64,000 nt of DNA from Burkholderiales bacterium C2 (GTDB lineage: Bacteria > Pseudomonadota > Gammaproteobacteria > Burkholderiales > Burkholderiaceae_C). A model generated the notes under the pieces. It did not search any database. It was not told the DNA's origin and worked only from the letters and a program-made list of their open reading frames with translations. Numbering within the stretch: position 1 is the first letter of the stretch; each line of letters opens with the position of its first letter. The stretch is from positions 124,001 through 188,000 of the forward strand of contig SCOI01000007.1 of assembly GCA_005503085.1 (NCBI GenBank), given 5' to 3'. The position numbers and the translations under genes were made by a program. This document shows, piece after piece, positions 25,854-34,795 of the stretch.

Positions 25854-27038
25854 ATGAATCCGCAACTGCTGCTGCTGACCCTGTGCCAGGGCCTGTTCTT
25901 GACCAATAACGTCGCCTTCATCGCCATCAATGGCCTGGTGGGACTGGCGCTGGCGCCGCAGGCCTGGATGGCCACGCTGCCGGTGTGCGGCTATGTGGCC
26001 GGCGGCGCGCTGTTTGCGCCGCTGGTGGGGCGGCATCAGCGCGCGCTGGGGCGGCGTCGCGCCTTCCAGCTGGGCCTGCTGGTGGCCTTGCTGAGCTGCG
26101 CGCTGGCGGCCTGGGCGGTCAGCGAGCGGCAGTTTTGGTGGGTGGTCGCGGCCACGGTGCTGGCTGGCTATTACAACGCCAATGCCGCGCTCTACCGTTT
26201 TGCCGCCACGGAGCTGGTGGAGCCGGCGCACAAGGAGAAGGCGATCTCCTGGGTGCTGGCCGGGGGCATTCTTGGCGCGGTGGCCGGCCCCAAGCTGGCC
26301 GGGGTCGGCAAGCAGCTGCTGGTCCAACCCTTTGCGGGCGCTTATTTGTTGCTGATCGGGGTGGCGCTGGCCGGGCTGGTCCTGGTGTCGCTGATCCGCT
26401 TTCCGCCGCCGCCAGCGGCCGTGGCCGGTGCGCCGGCCGGCCGCTCGGTGCGCGAGCTGGCGCGCCAGCCGGTCTTCGTGGTCGCCATCATGGCCTCCGC
26501 GCTGGGCTATGGCGTGATGAACCTCTTGATGGCGGCCACGCCGATCGCAATGGCGCAGTGCGGCTACGAGTTCGACAAGGCCGCACTGGTGCTGGAATGG
26601 CATGTGCTGGGCATGTTCGTGCCCAGCTTCTTCACCGGGCATCTGATCAAGCGCTTCGGTGCGCTGCCGGTGATGGCAGTGGGCGTGTTGCTGAACCTGG
26701 CCTGTGTGGGCATTGCACTGGCCGGCATCGAGCTGATGAACTTCGTCGCCGCGCTGCTCCTGCTGGGCGTCGGCTGGAACTTTCTGTTCGTCGGCGGCAC
26801 CACCTTGTTCACCGCCACCTACCGGCCCGAGGAACGCAACACGGCGCAGGCGACGATGGATTTCTGGATCTATCTGACGATGACCCTGACCTCCTTCTCC
26901 TCCGGTGCCCTGGTCACGACCGGCGGCTGGAGCTGGATGAATCTGGGCTCGCTCCTGCCGCTGGCGGCTACCGGCGCGGCCCTGCTGTGGCTGGCGGCGA
27001 GCCGGCGCGACCGAAACAACGGAACCCAGGGTGCCTGA
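25854..27038 (+). CDS. Major facilitator superfamily (MFS) transporter
   Basis: 394 residues, almost entirely hydrophobic with about 11-12 membrane helices (VAFIAINGLVGLALA, VVAATVLAGYYNANAALYRF, GAYLLLIGVALAGLVLVSLI, FVAALLLLGVGWNFLFVGG and others). Loop 2-3 holds GRHQRALGRRRAFQLGLL, a variant of the MFS motif A. After helix 6 a cytoplasmic linker (PPPPAAVAGAPAGRSVRELARQ) separates the two halves. Substrate unknown. It faces away from the PEP-CTERM gene and lies behind the candidate sigma-54 promoter; it ends 28 bases before the end of the two-gene ATPase cassette. Confidence 0.88.
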   Translation: MNPQLLLLTLCQGLFLTNNVAFIAINGLVGLALAPQAWMATLPVCGYVAGGALFAPLVGRHQRALGRRRAFQLGLLVALLSCALAAWAVSERQFWWVVAATVLAGYYNANAALYRFAATELVEPAHKEKAISWVLAGGILGAVAGPKLAGVGKQLLVQPFAGAYLLLIGVALAGLVLVSLIRFPPPPAAVAGAPAGRSVRELARQPVFVVAIMASALGYGVMNLLMAATPIAMAQCGYEFDKAALVLEWHVLGMFVPSFFTGHLIKRFGALPVMAVGVLLNLACVGIALAGIELMNFVAALLLLGVGWNFLFVGGTTLFTATYRPEERNTAQATMDFWIYLTMTLTSFSSGALVTTGGWSWMNLGSLLPLAATGAALLWLAASRRDRNNGTQGA

Positions 27039-27066
27039 TGAAAATGGACTTGCCCCTGCCGGCGAC

Positions 27067-27555
27067 CTAACGAAAAAGGAATGGCTTGACGCTGGCTGTC
27101 AGGCGATCCAGTTCGGACTGGTTGTGAACCAGCAAGTCGTGCTCCCACAAACCGGGCGTGCCATCGACACAGGTGTTGGCCAAGCCCGTACCGATCCTTT
27201 CGAGAGACAGACCACAGGCCTTTCTCAGGGGCTCGGGCTCGCTGCGCGCGCCCAGCAGGTACACCCGATCTGCAACATCAGGTGGAAATTCGGTCTTGAA
27301 CCGCCTGGTGCGTTCCTCAACGGCGTCGTCAAAATCGATCAACAGCACGAGATGACGTAGCGGGTACTTGCGTAGGCCCGCTTCATGGACACTCTTGAAA
27401 TCACTGAGTACCTTGGGCCAGCCACCAGCTTCCGGGCGCACGTCGATGCAGGTTGAGTTCAGTCCAGGAACAAGTGCAAAACCGTTGGCGAGCTGGCGGT
27501 TGGCGCCGTCTTCGGGTATCACCAAGACATGCGCCTTGTGCTTGTTCACGCCCAT
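27067..27555 (-). CDS. Small protein with Toprim-like E...DxD pattern, partner of the adjacent ATPase
   Basis: 162 residues; I do not recognise the family. A hydrophobic strand ending in an acidic residue (HVLVIPEDGANRQLANGF, E15) and a second strand ending in DxD (HLVLLIDFDDAVEE, D74 and D76) follow the order of Toprim nuclease/primase domains. Further conserved-looking stretches are LGARSEPEPLRKACG and WEHDLLVHNQSELDRL. No signal peptide or membrane helix. Its ATG overlaps the end of the ATPase gene by 10 bases, so they are one operon. ATPase plus Toprim partners occur in OLD, Gabija and PARIS defence systems; membership in such a group is inference. Base composition is lower in GC than the neighbours. 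Confidence 0.65.
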   Translation of the reverse strand: MGVNKHKAHVLVIPEDGANRQLANGFALVPGLNSTCIDVRPEAGGWPKVLSDFKSVHEAGLRKYPLRHLVLLIDFDDAVEERTRRFKTEFPPDVADRVYLLGARSEPEPLRKACGLSLERIGTGLANTCVDGTPGLWEHDLLVHNQSELDRLTASVKPFLFR

Positions 27556-28664
27556 GGATCAAGTTCCCCATCTATTAGCAACTGAATCAAGTCGGGTGTC
27601 GGTGCTAAATCCTGCAGTTGGCGAATCACGGTAGGTTCAAGATGACTGCGTCGGCCGAGCACCCAGGTGTTGTCATCCGAGAAGCGACGTATGGCTTCAG
27701 CGTTGTGCGAGGTCATTAGGATCTGCCCACCCTGGTAGAAGCCGCGCCGCAGCGCCATGACAAACTGGCTCACTTCGCTGATCGACAGATAGTTGTCGGG
27801 CTCATCCCAGAAGGTCAGCAAGGGGCCATCGCACTCATTGGCGGCCAGGACCACAGCGCACAGAAAGAAGCACTTCTCGCCATCCGACAGGGCTGAGAAC
27901 GGGAGTTCGTGTTGGTCCTGCCCACTCTTGAATCTCACCCACAGCGTCTTGGCTTCCTTGCCTACACGCTCGAAGCGAAAGTCGGCCAGATCGGGCATGA
28001 CTTGCTTCAGATGGGTGCTGAGCGTTGCATAGGCCGAGGGGTAGCGGTCCAGCAGACCCGAAAGCCAATCGGCCCAGTTAGACGCATCTTCGTCGGGTTC
28101 GCGAGTCCCGTATTCAGCATCGCCGGACATGAGTTTGGGAATAGGCGCAAGCAGCACCATGCCGGCCAGCCAGTCCCTGAATGCCCCGAGGGCGTCGGCC
28201 GCTGCAGGGTCCTGGATCACGGGCAGTGCAACCATATGCCAGTCGATATTGAACTGGGCCTCGGGGCGCTCCGTGGAAGCTCGCCGCACGGTAACAAGCG
28301 CATGTTCCCTAGAAAAAAGCACACTGCCATTCAGTACCAGACGCTCTTCCAGCACTCGCAGTTCACGAAAGCGCTCGGGCAACTCCAGGGCCAGCGTATA
28401 GCTGAAAACCCCAGCAGCCAAGGCCACCTCCAGCTCGAAGCGCATAGGGGCCGCAACTCGTCCCAGCGCAAAGTCTGTGGGCTCGACCAAACTTCCTACC
28501 CGATTGGTCCCTCGCCCGATCGCTTGCAGTATTGCGAGCACTGAACGTACTGTTGATTTACCGCTGCCATTCTTGCCAATAAACAGGGTGGAAGAGCTGC
28601 TGCCCGACTCGAACTTGAAGTTCTCCAGACAACGGAAATTGTGGGTGTAGAGACGTTGAAGCAT
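27546..28664 (-). CDS. AAA family ATPase of the SMC/ABC (AAA15/AAA21-like) type
   Basis: 372 residues from ATG 28664 (MLQRLYTHNFRCLENFKFES). Motifs: Walker A LFIGKNGSGKSTVRSVLAIL (residues about 31-40), ABC-type signature FSALSDGEKCFFLCAVVLAA, Walker B LLTFWDEPDNYLSISEV and the switch histidine ILMTSHNAEAIRRF. The middle lacks a long coiled coil, so it is of the short type found in OLD-like and RloA/AriA-like ATPases, not RecF or SMC. It overlaps the downstream small gene by 10 bases and starts 47 bases after the RlmL-type gene. GC drops visibly (29 of 60 bases at 27541-27600), suggesting acquisition. Confidence 0.85.
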   Translation of the reverse strand: MLQRLYTHNFRCLENFKFESGSSSSTLFIGKNGSGKSTVRSVLAILQAIGRGTNRVGSLVEPTDFALGRVAAPMRFELEVALAAGVFSYTLALELPERFRELRVLEERLVLNGSVLFSREHALVTVRRASTERPEAQFNIDWHMVALPVIQDPAAADALGAFRDWLAGMVLLAPIPKLMSGDAEYGTREPDEDASNWADWLSGLLDRYPSAYATLSTHLKQVMPDLADFRFERVGKEAKTLWVRFKSGQDQHELPFSALSDGEKCFFLCAVVLAANECDGPLLTFWDEPDNYLSISEVSQFVMALRRGFYQGGQILMTSHNAEAIRRFSDDNTWVLGRRSHLEPTVIRQLQDLAPTPDLIQLLIDGELDPWA

Positions 28665-28711
28665 GGTGTTCGGAGTGTGGCTTAGAAAGCAGCCCCGTTG
28701 ATGCACCCGAC

Positions 28712-29980
28712 TCAGCCGGCAGCCGGTTTTTCCTTGCGCGCCGAGCCGGCCACCAGCTCGAACTTGAACATGCGGCATTCGATCGGGCCGTTCCACATCG
28801 GGATCTTGCGCGACTCCTTCAGCCGCATCTTGCTGGGCAGCTTCATATCGGGGCACAGCAGCCAGGCGGTCCAGCCGGCCGGGTTCTGCGTGTAGGCGCG
28901 CTTCCAGTGCGCGGCCAGGCGCGGGAAGAAATCATCGCCGCCGTCGCGGGCCTCGGAGCCGCCGGCATCGCGGCTCATCGATTGCACACCGGCCTTGCCG
29001 CGCACCTCGATGCGCTCGCCATAGGGCGGGTTCAGCATCACGGTGCCGGGCATGCCCTCGGGCAGCTCGGGCGCTGGGCGCTCCAGCGCGTCGCCGCCAT
29101 TGAACTGGATGTACTGGGCGACGCCGGCGCGCTCGGCATTGCGGCGCGCGAAGTCGACCATGCGGAAGGCCACATCGCTGCAGAAGATCGGCACGGCCGG
29201 CGCGTGCTCGCGGTCCTTGGCGGCCTGCTTGATGGCCTGGAAGCGGCCGCGCAGCGGCACAAAAGGCAGTTGACGCTCGAAGGCGAAGCGGCGCTGCATG
29301 CCGGCGGCCATGCCGCAGGCGATCTGCGCGGCCTCGACCGCGATGGTGCCCGAGCCGCAGCAGGGATCCAGCAGCGCACCGCCGGTCTCGGGCGTGCCCT
29401 TCCAGCCGGCGGCCGCCAGCATCGCGGCGGCCAGGGTCTCCTTCAGCGGCGCATCGCCCTTGTCCTCGCGCCAGCCGCGCTTGAACAGCGGCTCGCCCGA
29501 GCTGTCCACATAGATGGTCGCGTACTCCGGGCCCACATGCATGATGATGGGCAGGTCGGGGTGGCGGGTGTCGACGCTGGGGCGCTCGCCGGTGGCCTCG
29601 CGCATCACATCGCAGATCGCGTCCTTGATGCGCAAAGTGGTGAAGTTCAGGCTTTGCAGCGGCGAGCGCTGCGCGACGATGTCGACCCGTATCGTGTGGG
29701 CCGGCGTGATCCACTGGGTCCAGTCGATCTTGCGTGCCAGCGTGTAGAGGTCGTCCTCATGGCGGTAGGGGCCGTCGATCAGCTCGATCAATACGCGCTG
29801 CGCCAGGCGGCTCTCCAGATTGAGCTTCATCACCCCCTCGGCATTGCTCTTGACCGCGACACCGCCGCGCAAGGCCTCGGTATGGGTCTTGGGCAGGATG
29901 GCGCGCACCTCCTGTTCCAGCCAGGGCTCGACGCCGCTGGCGCAGGACAGGAAGAGATGCAGGGTTTCGTTCTGGGACAT
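28712..29980 (-). CDS. THUMP-domain class I SAM-dependent RNA methyltransferase (RlmL N-terminal-like)
   Basis: 422 residues. THUMP domain at 1-165 (LHLFLSCASGVEPWLEQEV, KLNLESRLAQRVLIELID), then a methyltransferase with LFKRGWREDKGDAPLKETLAA, the SAM motif LLDPCCGSGTIAVEAA and catalytic NPPYGER. This matches the YcbY/RlmL family that makes m2G2445 in 23S rRNA; the RlmK half found fused in E. coli is absent, which is common outside gammaproteobacteria. It is sometimes annotated as N6-adenine-specific DNA methylase, which is misleading. It is followed by the ATPase cassette on the same strand. Confidence 0.92.
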   Translation of the reverse strand: MSQNETLHLFLSCASGVEPWLEQEVRAILPKTHTEALRGGVAVKSNAEGVMKLNLESRLAQRVLIELIDGPYRHEDDLYTLARKIDWTQWITPAHTIRVDIVAQRSPLQSLNFTTLRIKDAICDVMREATGERPSVDTRHPDLPIIMHVGPEYATIYVDSSGEPLFKRGWREDKGDAPLKETLAAAMLAAAGWKGTPETGGALLDPCCGSGTIAVEAAQIACGMAAGMQRRFAFERQLPFVPLRGRFQAIKQAAKDREHAPAVPIFCSDVAFRMVDFARRNAERAGVAQYIQFNGGDALERPAPELPEGMPGTVMLNPPYGERIEVRGKAGVQSMSRDAGGSEARDGGDDFFPRLAAHWKRAYTQNPAGWTAWLLCPDMKLPSKMRLKESRKIPMWNGPIECRMFKFELVAGSARKEKPAAG

Positions 29981-30025
29981 GGTTCTGGAGGCGGGGAAGC
30001 AGGGCCGTATTGTCCCCTTTCTGGT

Positions 30026-32749
30026 TCAGGCGGCCTCGCTGACCGCATTCCAGCTGCCGGCCAGTGCCTCGAACGCGGCCACCGGCAGCGGCCGGCTGAA
30101 CAGATAGCCCTGGAAGGCATGGCAGCCCAGCCCGGCCAGCAGCGCGCGCTGGGCCTCGGTCTCGACGCCCTCGGCGATCACCTGCAGGCCCAGGCTGTCG
30201 CCCAGCTGGATCACGGTGCGGGCGATCGCGCGGGCGTTCGGCTCGCTGATCAGGTCGCGCACAAAGCTCTGGTCTATCTTCAGCTGGTTCAGCGGCAGGC
30301 GTTTCAGATAGGCCAGCGAAGAATAGCCGGTACCGAAATCGTCCAGCGAGACCGCCAGGCCGAGCCGGCGCAGCTCGTTCATCAGCGCGATCACGGCCTC
30401 GACATCGTTGACCAGGGCGCTCTCGGTGAGCTCGATCTTGAGCCGCTCGGTCGGTGCGCCGCTGCGCGCCAGCAACTGCTGCATCAGGCCCAGAAAGCCT
30501 TTCTGGCGGAACTGGTGGGCGCTGACATTGACGGCCAGGCTGAGCCCGGCCAGCGCCGGCTGCGTGGCCCAGGCGGCGAGCCGGGCGCAGGCCTGCTGCA
30601 TCACCCACTCGCCCAGCGGGCCGATCAGGCCGGTCTGCTCGGCCAGCGGGATGAAGACGGCCGGCGAGACATGGCCGCGAGCCGGATGGCGCCAGCGCAA
30701 CAGGGTTTCGGCGCCCAGCAGAGCGCCGTCGCGGCCGACCTGGGCCTGGTAGTGCAGCTCCAGCTGTCCGAGCGGCAAGGCCTCGCGCAGATCGGCCTCC
30801 AGCGCGGCGCGCTCGGCCAGCGCCGCCTGGGTCAGCGGGTCGAAGAAGCACAGCTGGTTGCGCCCGGCCGCCTTGGCCTGGTACATCGCATGGTCGGCAT
30901 GCTTGAGCAGGTCTTCGCTGCTGGTGTCGCCGGCGCCCCAGATCACGATGCCGATGCTGGGCGTGCTGTGGTGCAGATGTTCGTCGAGCTGGTAGGGCTG
31001 GCCCAGCACGCGCAGCAGCTTCTCGGCGGCCGCCTCGGCATGCAGGGCGGCGATACCGGCGTCCGCACCGAGGTCTTGCAGCAGCACGACGAACTCGTCG
31101 CCGCCCCAGCGCGCCACCGAGTCCTGCGCGCGCAGCGCGGCCTGCAGGCGCTGGGCCATGCTTTTGAGCAGGCGGTCGCCCATGCCGTGGCCCAGGGTGT
31201 CGTTGAGCGATTTGAAGTTGTCGATGTCGATGAACAGCACCGCGCCATGCCGGCCGCTGCGCTGGCTGGCGGCCAGGCTTTGCGCCAGCCGGTCCAGCAG
31301 CAGGCGGCGATTCGGCAGGGTGGTCAGCGGGTCGTAGAAGGCCAGCCGTTCGATCGCAGCCTCGGCGCGCTTGCGATCGGAGATGTCGCGGGCCAGGCCG
31401 ATGAACAGGGTCTGGCCACGACGCTCGATGCGCGAGACGGCCAGGCTCATCGGAAACACCTCGCCGCTCTTGCGGCGGCCATCGACATCGCGGCCCTGGC
31501 CGATCACGCGCGCCGGACCGCCGGCCAGATAGCGGCTCAGATAGTCGGCGTGTCGGCCGCTGTCGGGCTCGGGCATCAGCAGGCTGATATTGCGGCCTAT
31601 GGCCTCCGCCGCTGGATAGCCGAAGATGCGCTCCGCCGCCGGGTTGAAGGAGGCGATCTGCCCGGCGCTGTCTATCGTGATCACCGCGTCCACCATATGG
31701 TCGAGGATGGCCTGGGTGTGCTGGGCCTGCTCCTGCAGCTTGAAGGCGGCCTGCTGTGCCGTCGCGAAGATCAGGCGCTGGCGGCGCTGCCACAGCAGCA
31801 GGGCCGCCGCCATGCCCAGCGACAGCAGGCCGCCGATCAGCAGCACCGCATGGAGCTGGCGCCGCCAGGGCGCCTCGATGCCTTGCAGCGCCCGCCCGAC
31901 CGCCACCAGCAGGCCGGCATCGGTGCGCAAGCCGGCCGGGCTGACATGGCGGGCGGCGGCCAGGCGCTCGTCCTGGCTGATCTGGGCATGCATGCGGTGC
32001 AGGCTGGCGTTCTGGCCGCTGGCCAGATGGCGGGCCAGGATGGAGTCCGGCATGGCCAGCAGATTGCGGCCGATCCAGCGCTCATCGGGCGGCGTCATGC
32101 TGAACAGCAGGCCGCCGGTATGGGCCAGCGCACTCCAGGTGTCGGGCGAGGGCTGGGCGGTCTCCAGCACCAGGCGGAAGTAGTCCGGGTCCAGGCTGGC
32201 GGTGACCACGCCCTCGAAACGGTCTTGGGCATCGAACAAGGCCCGCGCCAGGGTCAGCGTGTGCACGCCCATGACGCTGCGAAACGGCGGCGAGACATAG
32301 AGCAGCCCGGGGTCGGGCCGCTGTTGCGGCACGCTGAAGTAGTCGCGCGAGCGCACATCCAGGCCCAGCAGCTGCGGTACCGAGCTGGCTCGCACCCGGC
32401 CCTGGGCATCGACCAGCATCAGCACGCGCACGCCGGGCATGGCCTGGGCCAGGGTCTGCAGCAGCGCGGCGCTGTCCTGCGGCAGCCGCTCGGCGCGCCA
32501 GCCCCGGCGCTGCACGGCCACGGTGTCCAGCGCCGCCTTGATCGCCAGCATCTGCTGCGAGACGATGCCGTCCAGCGTCTGCACCAGCACTTGCAGCTTC
32601 TCGCTCTCATGTCGGTGCAGAGCGCTGCGCTCGGTCTGCAGCCAAAAAGCCGCACCGGCCCAGGCCAGGCTGGCGGCGGCGAGCAGGGCCAGCCATTGGC
32701 GGGCGATGTGGATTGGCGGGCGGAGCGGGGCGAGATCGGTCGAGAGCAT
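30026..32749 (-). CDS. Sensory diguanylate cyclase/phosphodiesterase (Cache-PAS-GGDEF-EAL)
   Basis: 907 residues. Membrane helices at about 18-36 and 292-312 enclose a periplasmic dCache-like sensor (MPGVRVLMLVDAQGRVRAS, LDVRSRDYFSVPQQ, FEGVVTASLDPDYF). Then PAS (ILDHMVDAVITIDSAGQIAS then FNPAAERIFGYPAAEAIG), GGDEF with intact signature RWGGDEFVV, and EAL with GAETLLRW (ETL in place of EAL, the Glu kept), NVSAHQF, ELTESAL, DDFGTGYSSL, KIDQSFV and AEGVET. Both catalytic domains look competent, so it may make and break c-di-GMP. It is a single gene 45 bases from the RlmL-type gene. Confidence 0.92.
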   Translation of the reverse strand: MLSTDLAPLRPPIHIARQWLALLAAASLAWAGAAFWLQTERSALHRHESEKLQVLVQTLDGIVSQQMLAIKAALDTVAVQRRGWRAERLPQDSAALLQTLAQAMPGVRVLMLVDAQGRVRASSVPQLLGLDVRSRDYFSVPQQRPDPGLLYVSPPFRSVMGVHTLTLARALFDAQDRFEGVVTASLDPDYFRLVLETAQPSPDTWSALAHTGGLLFSMTPPDERWIGRNLLAMPDSILARHLASGQNASLHRMHAQISQDERLAAARHVSPAGLRTDAGLLVAVGRALQGIEAPWRRQLHAVLLIGGLLSLGMAAALLLWQRRQRLIFATAQQAAFKLQEQAQHTQAILDHMVDAVITIDSAGQIASFNPAAERIFGYPAAEAIGRNISLLMPEPDSGRHADYLSRYLAGGPARVIGQGRDVDGRRKSGEVFPMSLAVSRIERRGQTLFIGLARDISDRKRAEAAIERLAFYDPLTTLPNRRLLLDRLAQSLAASQRSGRHGAVLFIDIDNFKSLNDTLGHGMGDRLLKSMAQRLQAALRAQDSVARWGGDEFVVLLQDLGADAGIAALHAEAAAEKLLRVLGQPYQLDEHLHHSTPSIGIVIWGAGDTSSEDLLKHADHAMYQAKAAGRNQLCFFDPLTQAALAERAALEADLREALPLGQLELHYQAQVGRDGALLGAETLLRWRHPARGHVSPAVFIPLAEQTGLIGPLGEWVMQQACARLAAWATQPALAGLSLAVNVSAHQFRQKGFLGLMQQLLARSGAPTERLKIELTESALVNDVEAVIALMNELRRLGLAVSLDDFGTGYSSLAYLKRLPLNQLKIDQSFVRDLISEPNARAIARTVIQLGDSLGLQVIAEGVETEAQRALLAGLGCHAFQGYLFSRPLPVAAFEALAGSWNAVSEAA

Positions 32750-32819
32750 GGGCGCGGGTTGGCACAGTAGCCAGGAACCGCGTCAATGCTCTTGATTCAA
32801 GTCAATAGACGCCTTCCCG

Positions 32820-33263
32820 TCAGCGCAGGCGTTGAACACGCGGCGCCTGATTGCGTCCTTCGATCTCCATATAGAAAGCGCCCATGAAGCCGCGGCGTAT
32901 CGTCACTTTTGGGTTCTCTATGCTGTGGACGCCGCTGCTGTCGTCGCTGATCTGCCAGAGCTGGCCATTGGCCAGGCGCAAGGTTTGTTGTGGCCGCCAA
33001 CCCTCGAAGCGGCCTGGGATGTGGCTCTGGATAGTGTCGATCTGGCCCGGCGGGCGTTGCAGGCCGAACTGCTCTGTTGACGCAGCGGGCGCCGGTTTGA
33101 CCGTGGCAGTCGGGGTGATGTCCGTCAGCGGCAAGGCGTCGTAGCAGGCCAGCCGGGCCTGAGTTTCGTTCAGGCTGCGGCATTGACGAACCGCCGCATC
33201 ATCGATCGCCAATGCTGAGTTGCACAGCAGGATCAAGAGCGCGCTTGTAGTCTGAGCTTTCAT
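32820..33263 (-). CDS. Periplasmic protein of unknown function
   Basis: 147 residues from ATG 33263; AAGGA lies 5 bases before it and disfavours the ATG at 33269. Signal peptide 1-19 (KAQTTSALLILLCNSALA). The mature start RQCRSLNETQARLACYDAL carries a Cys-x12-Cys pattern with ARLACYD, seen in a number of small periplasmic proteins, including VasI-like ones of type VI secretion; the similarity is short. The rest is beta-rich (QTLRLANGQLWQISDDSSG, PKVTIRRGFMGAFYMEI). It follows rpoN by 22 bases on the same strand, where hpf usually sits. Confidence 0.7.
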   Translation of the reverse strand: MKAQTTSALLILLCNSALAIDDAAVRQCRSLNETQARLACYDALPLTDITPTATVKPAPAASTEQFGLQRPPGQIDTIQSHIPGRFEGWRPQQTLRLANGQLWQISDDSSGVHSIENPKVTIRRGFMGAFYMEIEGRNQAPRVQRLR

Positions 33264-33285
33264 GGCCATCCTTATTGCGGAGCTT

Positions 33286-34791
33286 TCACATCGCCTTGCG
33301 CAGATTCGCCGGCGCGATCTTCAGCGCTTCGCGGTACTTGGCGACGGTGCGGCGGGCGACCTGGATGCCTTGCTCTTCGAGCATGTTCGACAGCGCGCTG
33401 TCGGACAGCGGCTTGGCCGCGTCCTCGGCCGCGACGAACTGCTTGATCAGCGCGCGCACCGCCGTGCTGGAGGCATTGCCGCCGGCCTCGGTGTTCAGGC
33501 CAGAGCCAAAGAAGTACTTGAGCTCGAAGGTGCCGAAGCGGGTCGCCATGTATTTGGCATTCGTCACCCGGGAGATGGTCGACTCGTGCAGGCCCAGCTC
33601 GTCGGCTATTTCTCGGAGCACCAGCGGCTTCATCGCCAGCTCGCCATGGGTGAAGAAACCCTTCTGCCGCTCGACGATGGCTTGCGAGACGCGCAGGATG
33701 GTGTCGAAGCGCTGCTGGATGTTCTTGATGAACCAGCGCGCTTCCTGCAGCTGGGCGCCCAGCGGCGAGTTGCTGACGCCGCCGCGGGTGGCGCGCAGTG
33801 CCTGGGCATAGAGCTCGTTGATGCGCAGCTTGGGTGCGACCTCGGGGTTCAGCATCACGCGGAACTCGCGGCCGACCTTGTGCACGATCACATCCGGGAT
33901 CACCGCCTGGGCCTGGCCGCGCGCGAACTGGCGGCCCGGCTTGGGCTCGAGACTGGTGATCAGGGCCTGGGCCTCGCGCAGCAAGGCCTCGTCGGCGCCG
34001 GTCAGCGCCATCAGCTTCTTCAGATCGCGCTTGGCCAGCAGCTCCAGATGCTGCTTGCACACCAGGATGGCCACCACCTGGGCCTCGCTGCGCGGCCGTG
34101 CGCGCAGCTGCAGGATCAGGCATTCGGGCAGGTCGCGGGCACCGACGCCCAGCGGCTCCAGGCTTTGCAGCCATTTGAGCGCGCAGCGCAGCCGGTCCAG
34201 CAACTCGTCACGCGCCTCTGGATCCGCCTCGCCGGCCAGCGATTCGACCAGCTCTTCGAGGCTGTCCTCCAGATAGCCGTCCTCGTTGAGCGACTCGATC
34301 AGCACATAGAGCGCGGCGCGGTCCTCGGGGCTCAGCATCATGCCCGCGAGCTGCTGGTTCAGATGCTCCTGCAGGCTCAGGCCCGGTGAGTCCTGCTCGG
34401 GGCGCTCGCCGTCTTCGTCGCCGCTGCCGGAGCCGCTATTGCTGGGCAGCTCGCGGATGCCATCGAAGTCGTCGCGCTCGGTGCCGTTCTCCCAGTCCTC
34501 GCGCTCGGTGGCGCCGAAGTCCTCGGCCTGGATCTCGGGCGTGGTCTCGGGCTCGCCGGCGCCGCTGTCGGCGCCGATCTCGTCCTGGGCCTTGCGGATC
34601 TCCGGCAGCTCGGCGGGGGCCGGCGCGTCGGGAAATTCCTCTTCGGTTTCGAGCAGCGGGTTCTGGGCCAGCATCTGCTCGACTTCCTGGTTCAGCTCCA
34701 GCGTCGACAGCTGCAGCAGACGGATCGATTGCTGCAGCTGGGGTGTGAGCGCCAGATGCTGGCTGAGGCGGACCTGTAAGCTCTGTTTCAT
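33286..34791 (-). CDS. rpoN: RNA polymerase sigma-54 factor RpoN
   Basis: 501 residues from ATG 34791. Region I is Gln/Leu rich and activator-responsive (SLQVRLSQHLALTPQLQQSI and RLLQLSTLELNQEVEQMLAQ). Region II (about 55-150) is very acidic. The core-binding domain includes LNEDGYLEDSLEELV; the HTH part has ESTISRVTNAKYMATRFGTF and ELKYFF, and the RpoN box ARRTVAKYRE sits near 478-487, reading the -24 element. It directs transcription from -24/-12 promoters with enhancer-binding activators, such as the candidate at 25713 in this window. It starts 4 bases after the lptB stop and is co-transcribed with lptA-lptB. Confidence 0.97.
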   Translation of the reverse strand: MKQSLQVRLSQHLALTPQLQQSIRLLQLSTLELNQEVEQMLAQNPLLETEEEFPDAPAPAELPEIRKAQDEIGADSGAGEPETTPEIQAEDFGATEREDWENGTERDDFDGIRELPSNSGSGSGDEDGERPEQDSPGLSLQEHLNQQLAGMMLSPEDRAALYVLIESLNEDGYLEDSLEELVESLAGEADPEARDELLDRLRCALKWLQSLEPLGVGARDLPECLILQLRARPRSEAQVVAILVCKQHLELLAKRDLKKLMALTGADEALLREAQALITSLEPKPGRQFARGQAQAVIPDVIVHKVGREFRVMLNPEVAPKLRINELYAQALRATRGGVSNSPLGAQLQEARWFIKNIQQRFDTILRVSQAIVERQKGFFTHGELAMKPLVLREIADELGLHESTISRVTNAKYMATRFGTFELKYFFGSGLNTEAGGNASSTAVRALIKQFVAAEDAAKPLSDSALSNMLEEQGIQVARRTVAKYREALKIAPANLRKAM

Positions 34792-34795
34792 GGGC

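Noticed and set aside
25621-25857. 78-codon open frame upstream of the MFS gene
   Set aside because: Arg/Ser-rich product, no ribosome site, overlaps the candidate promoter and repeats.
28907-32770. A 1287-codon open frame on the + strand
   Set aside because: It is antisense to the RlmL-type and GGDEF-EAL genes, has Gln/His/Arg/Ala-rich composition without any domain, and results from the third-position GC bias.
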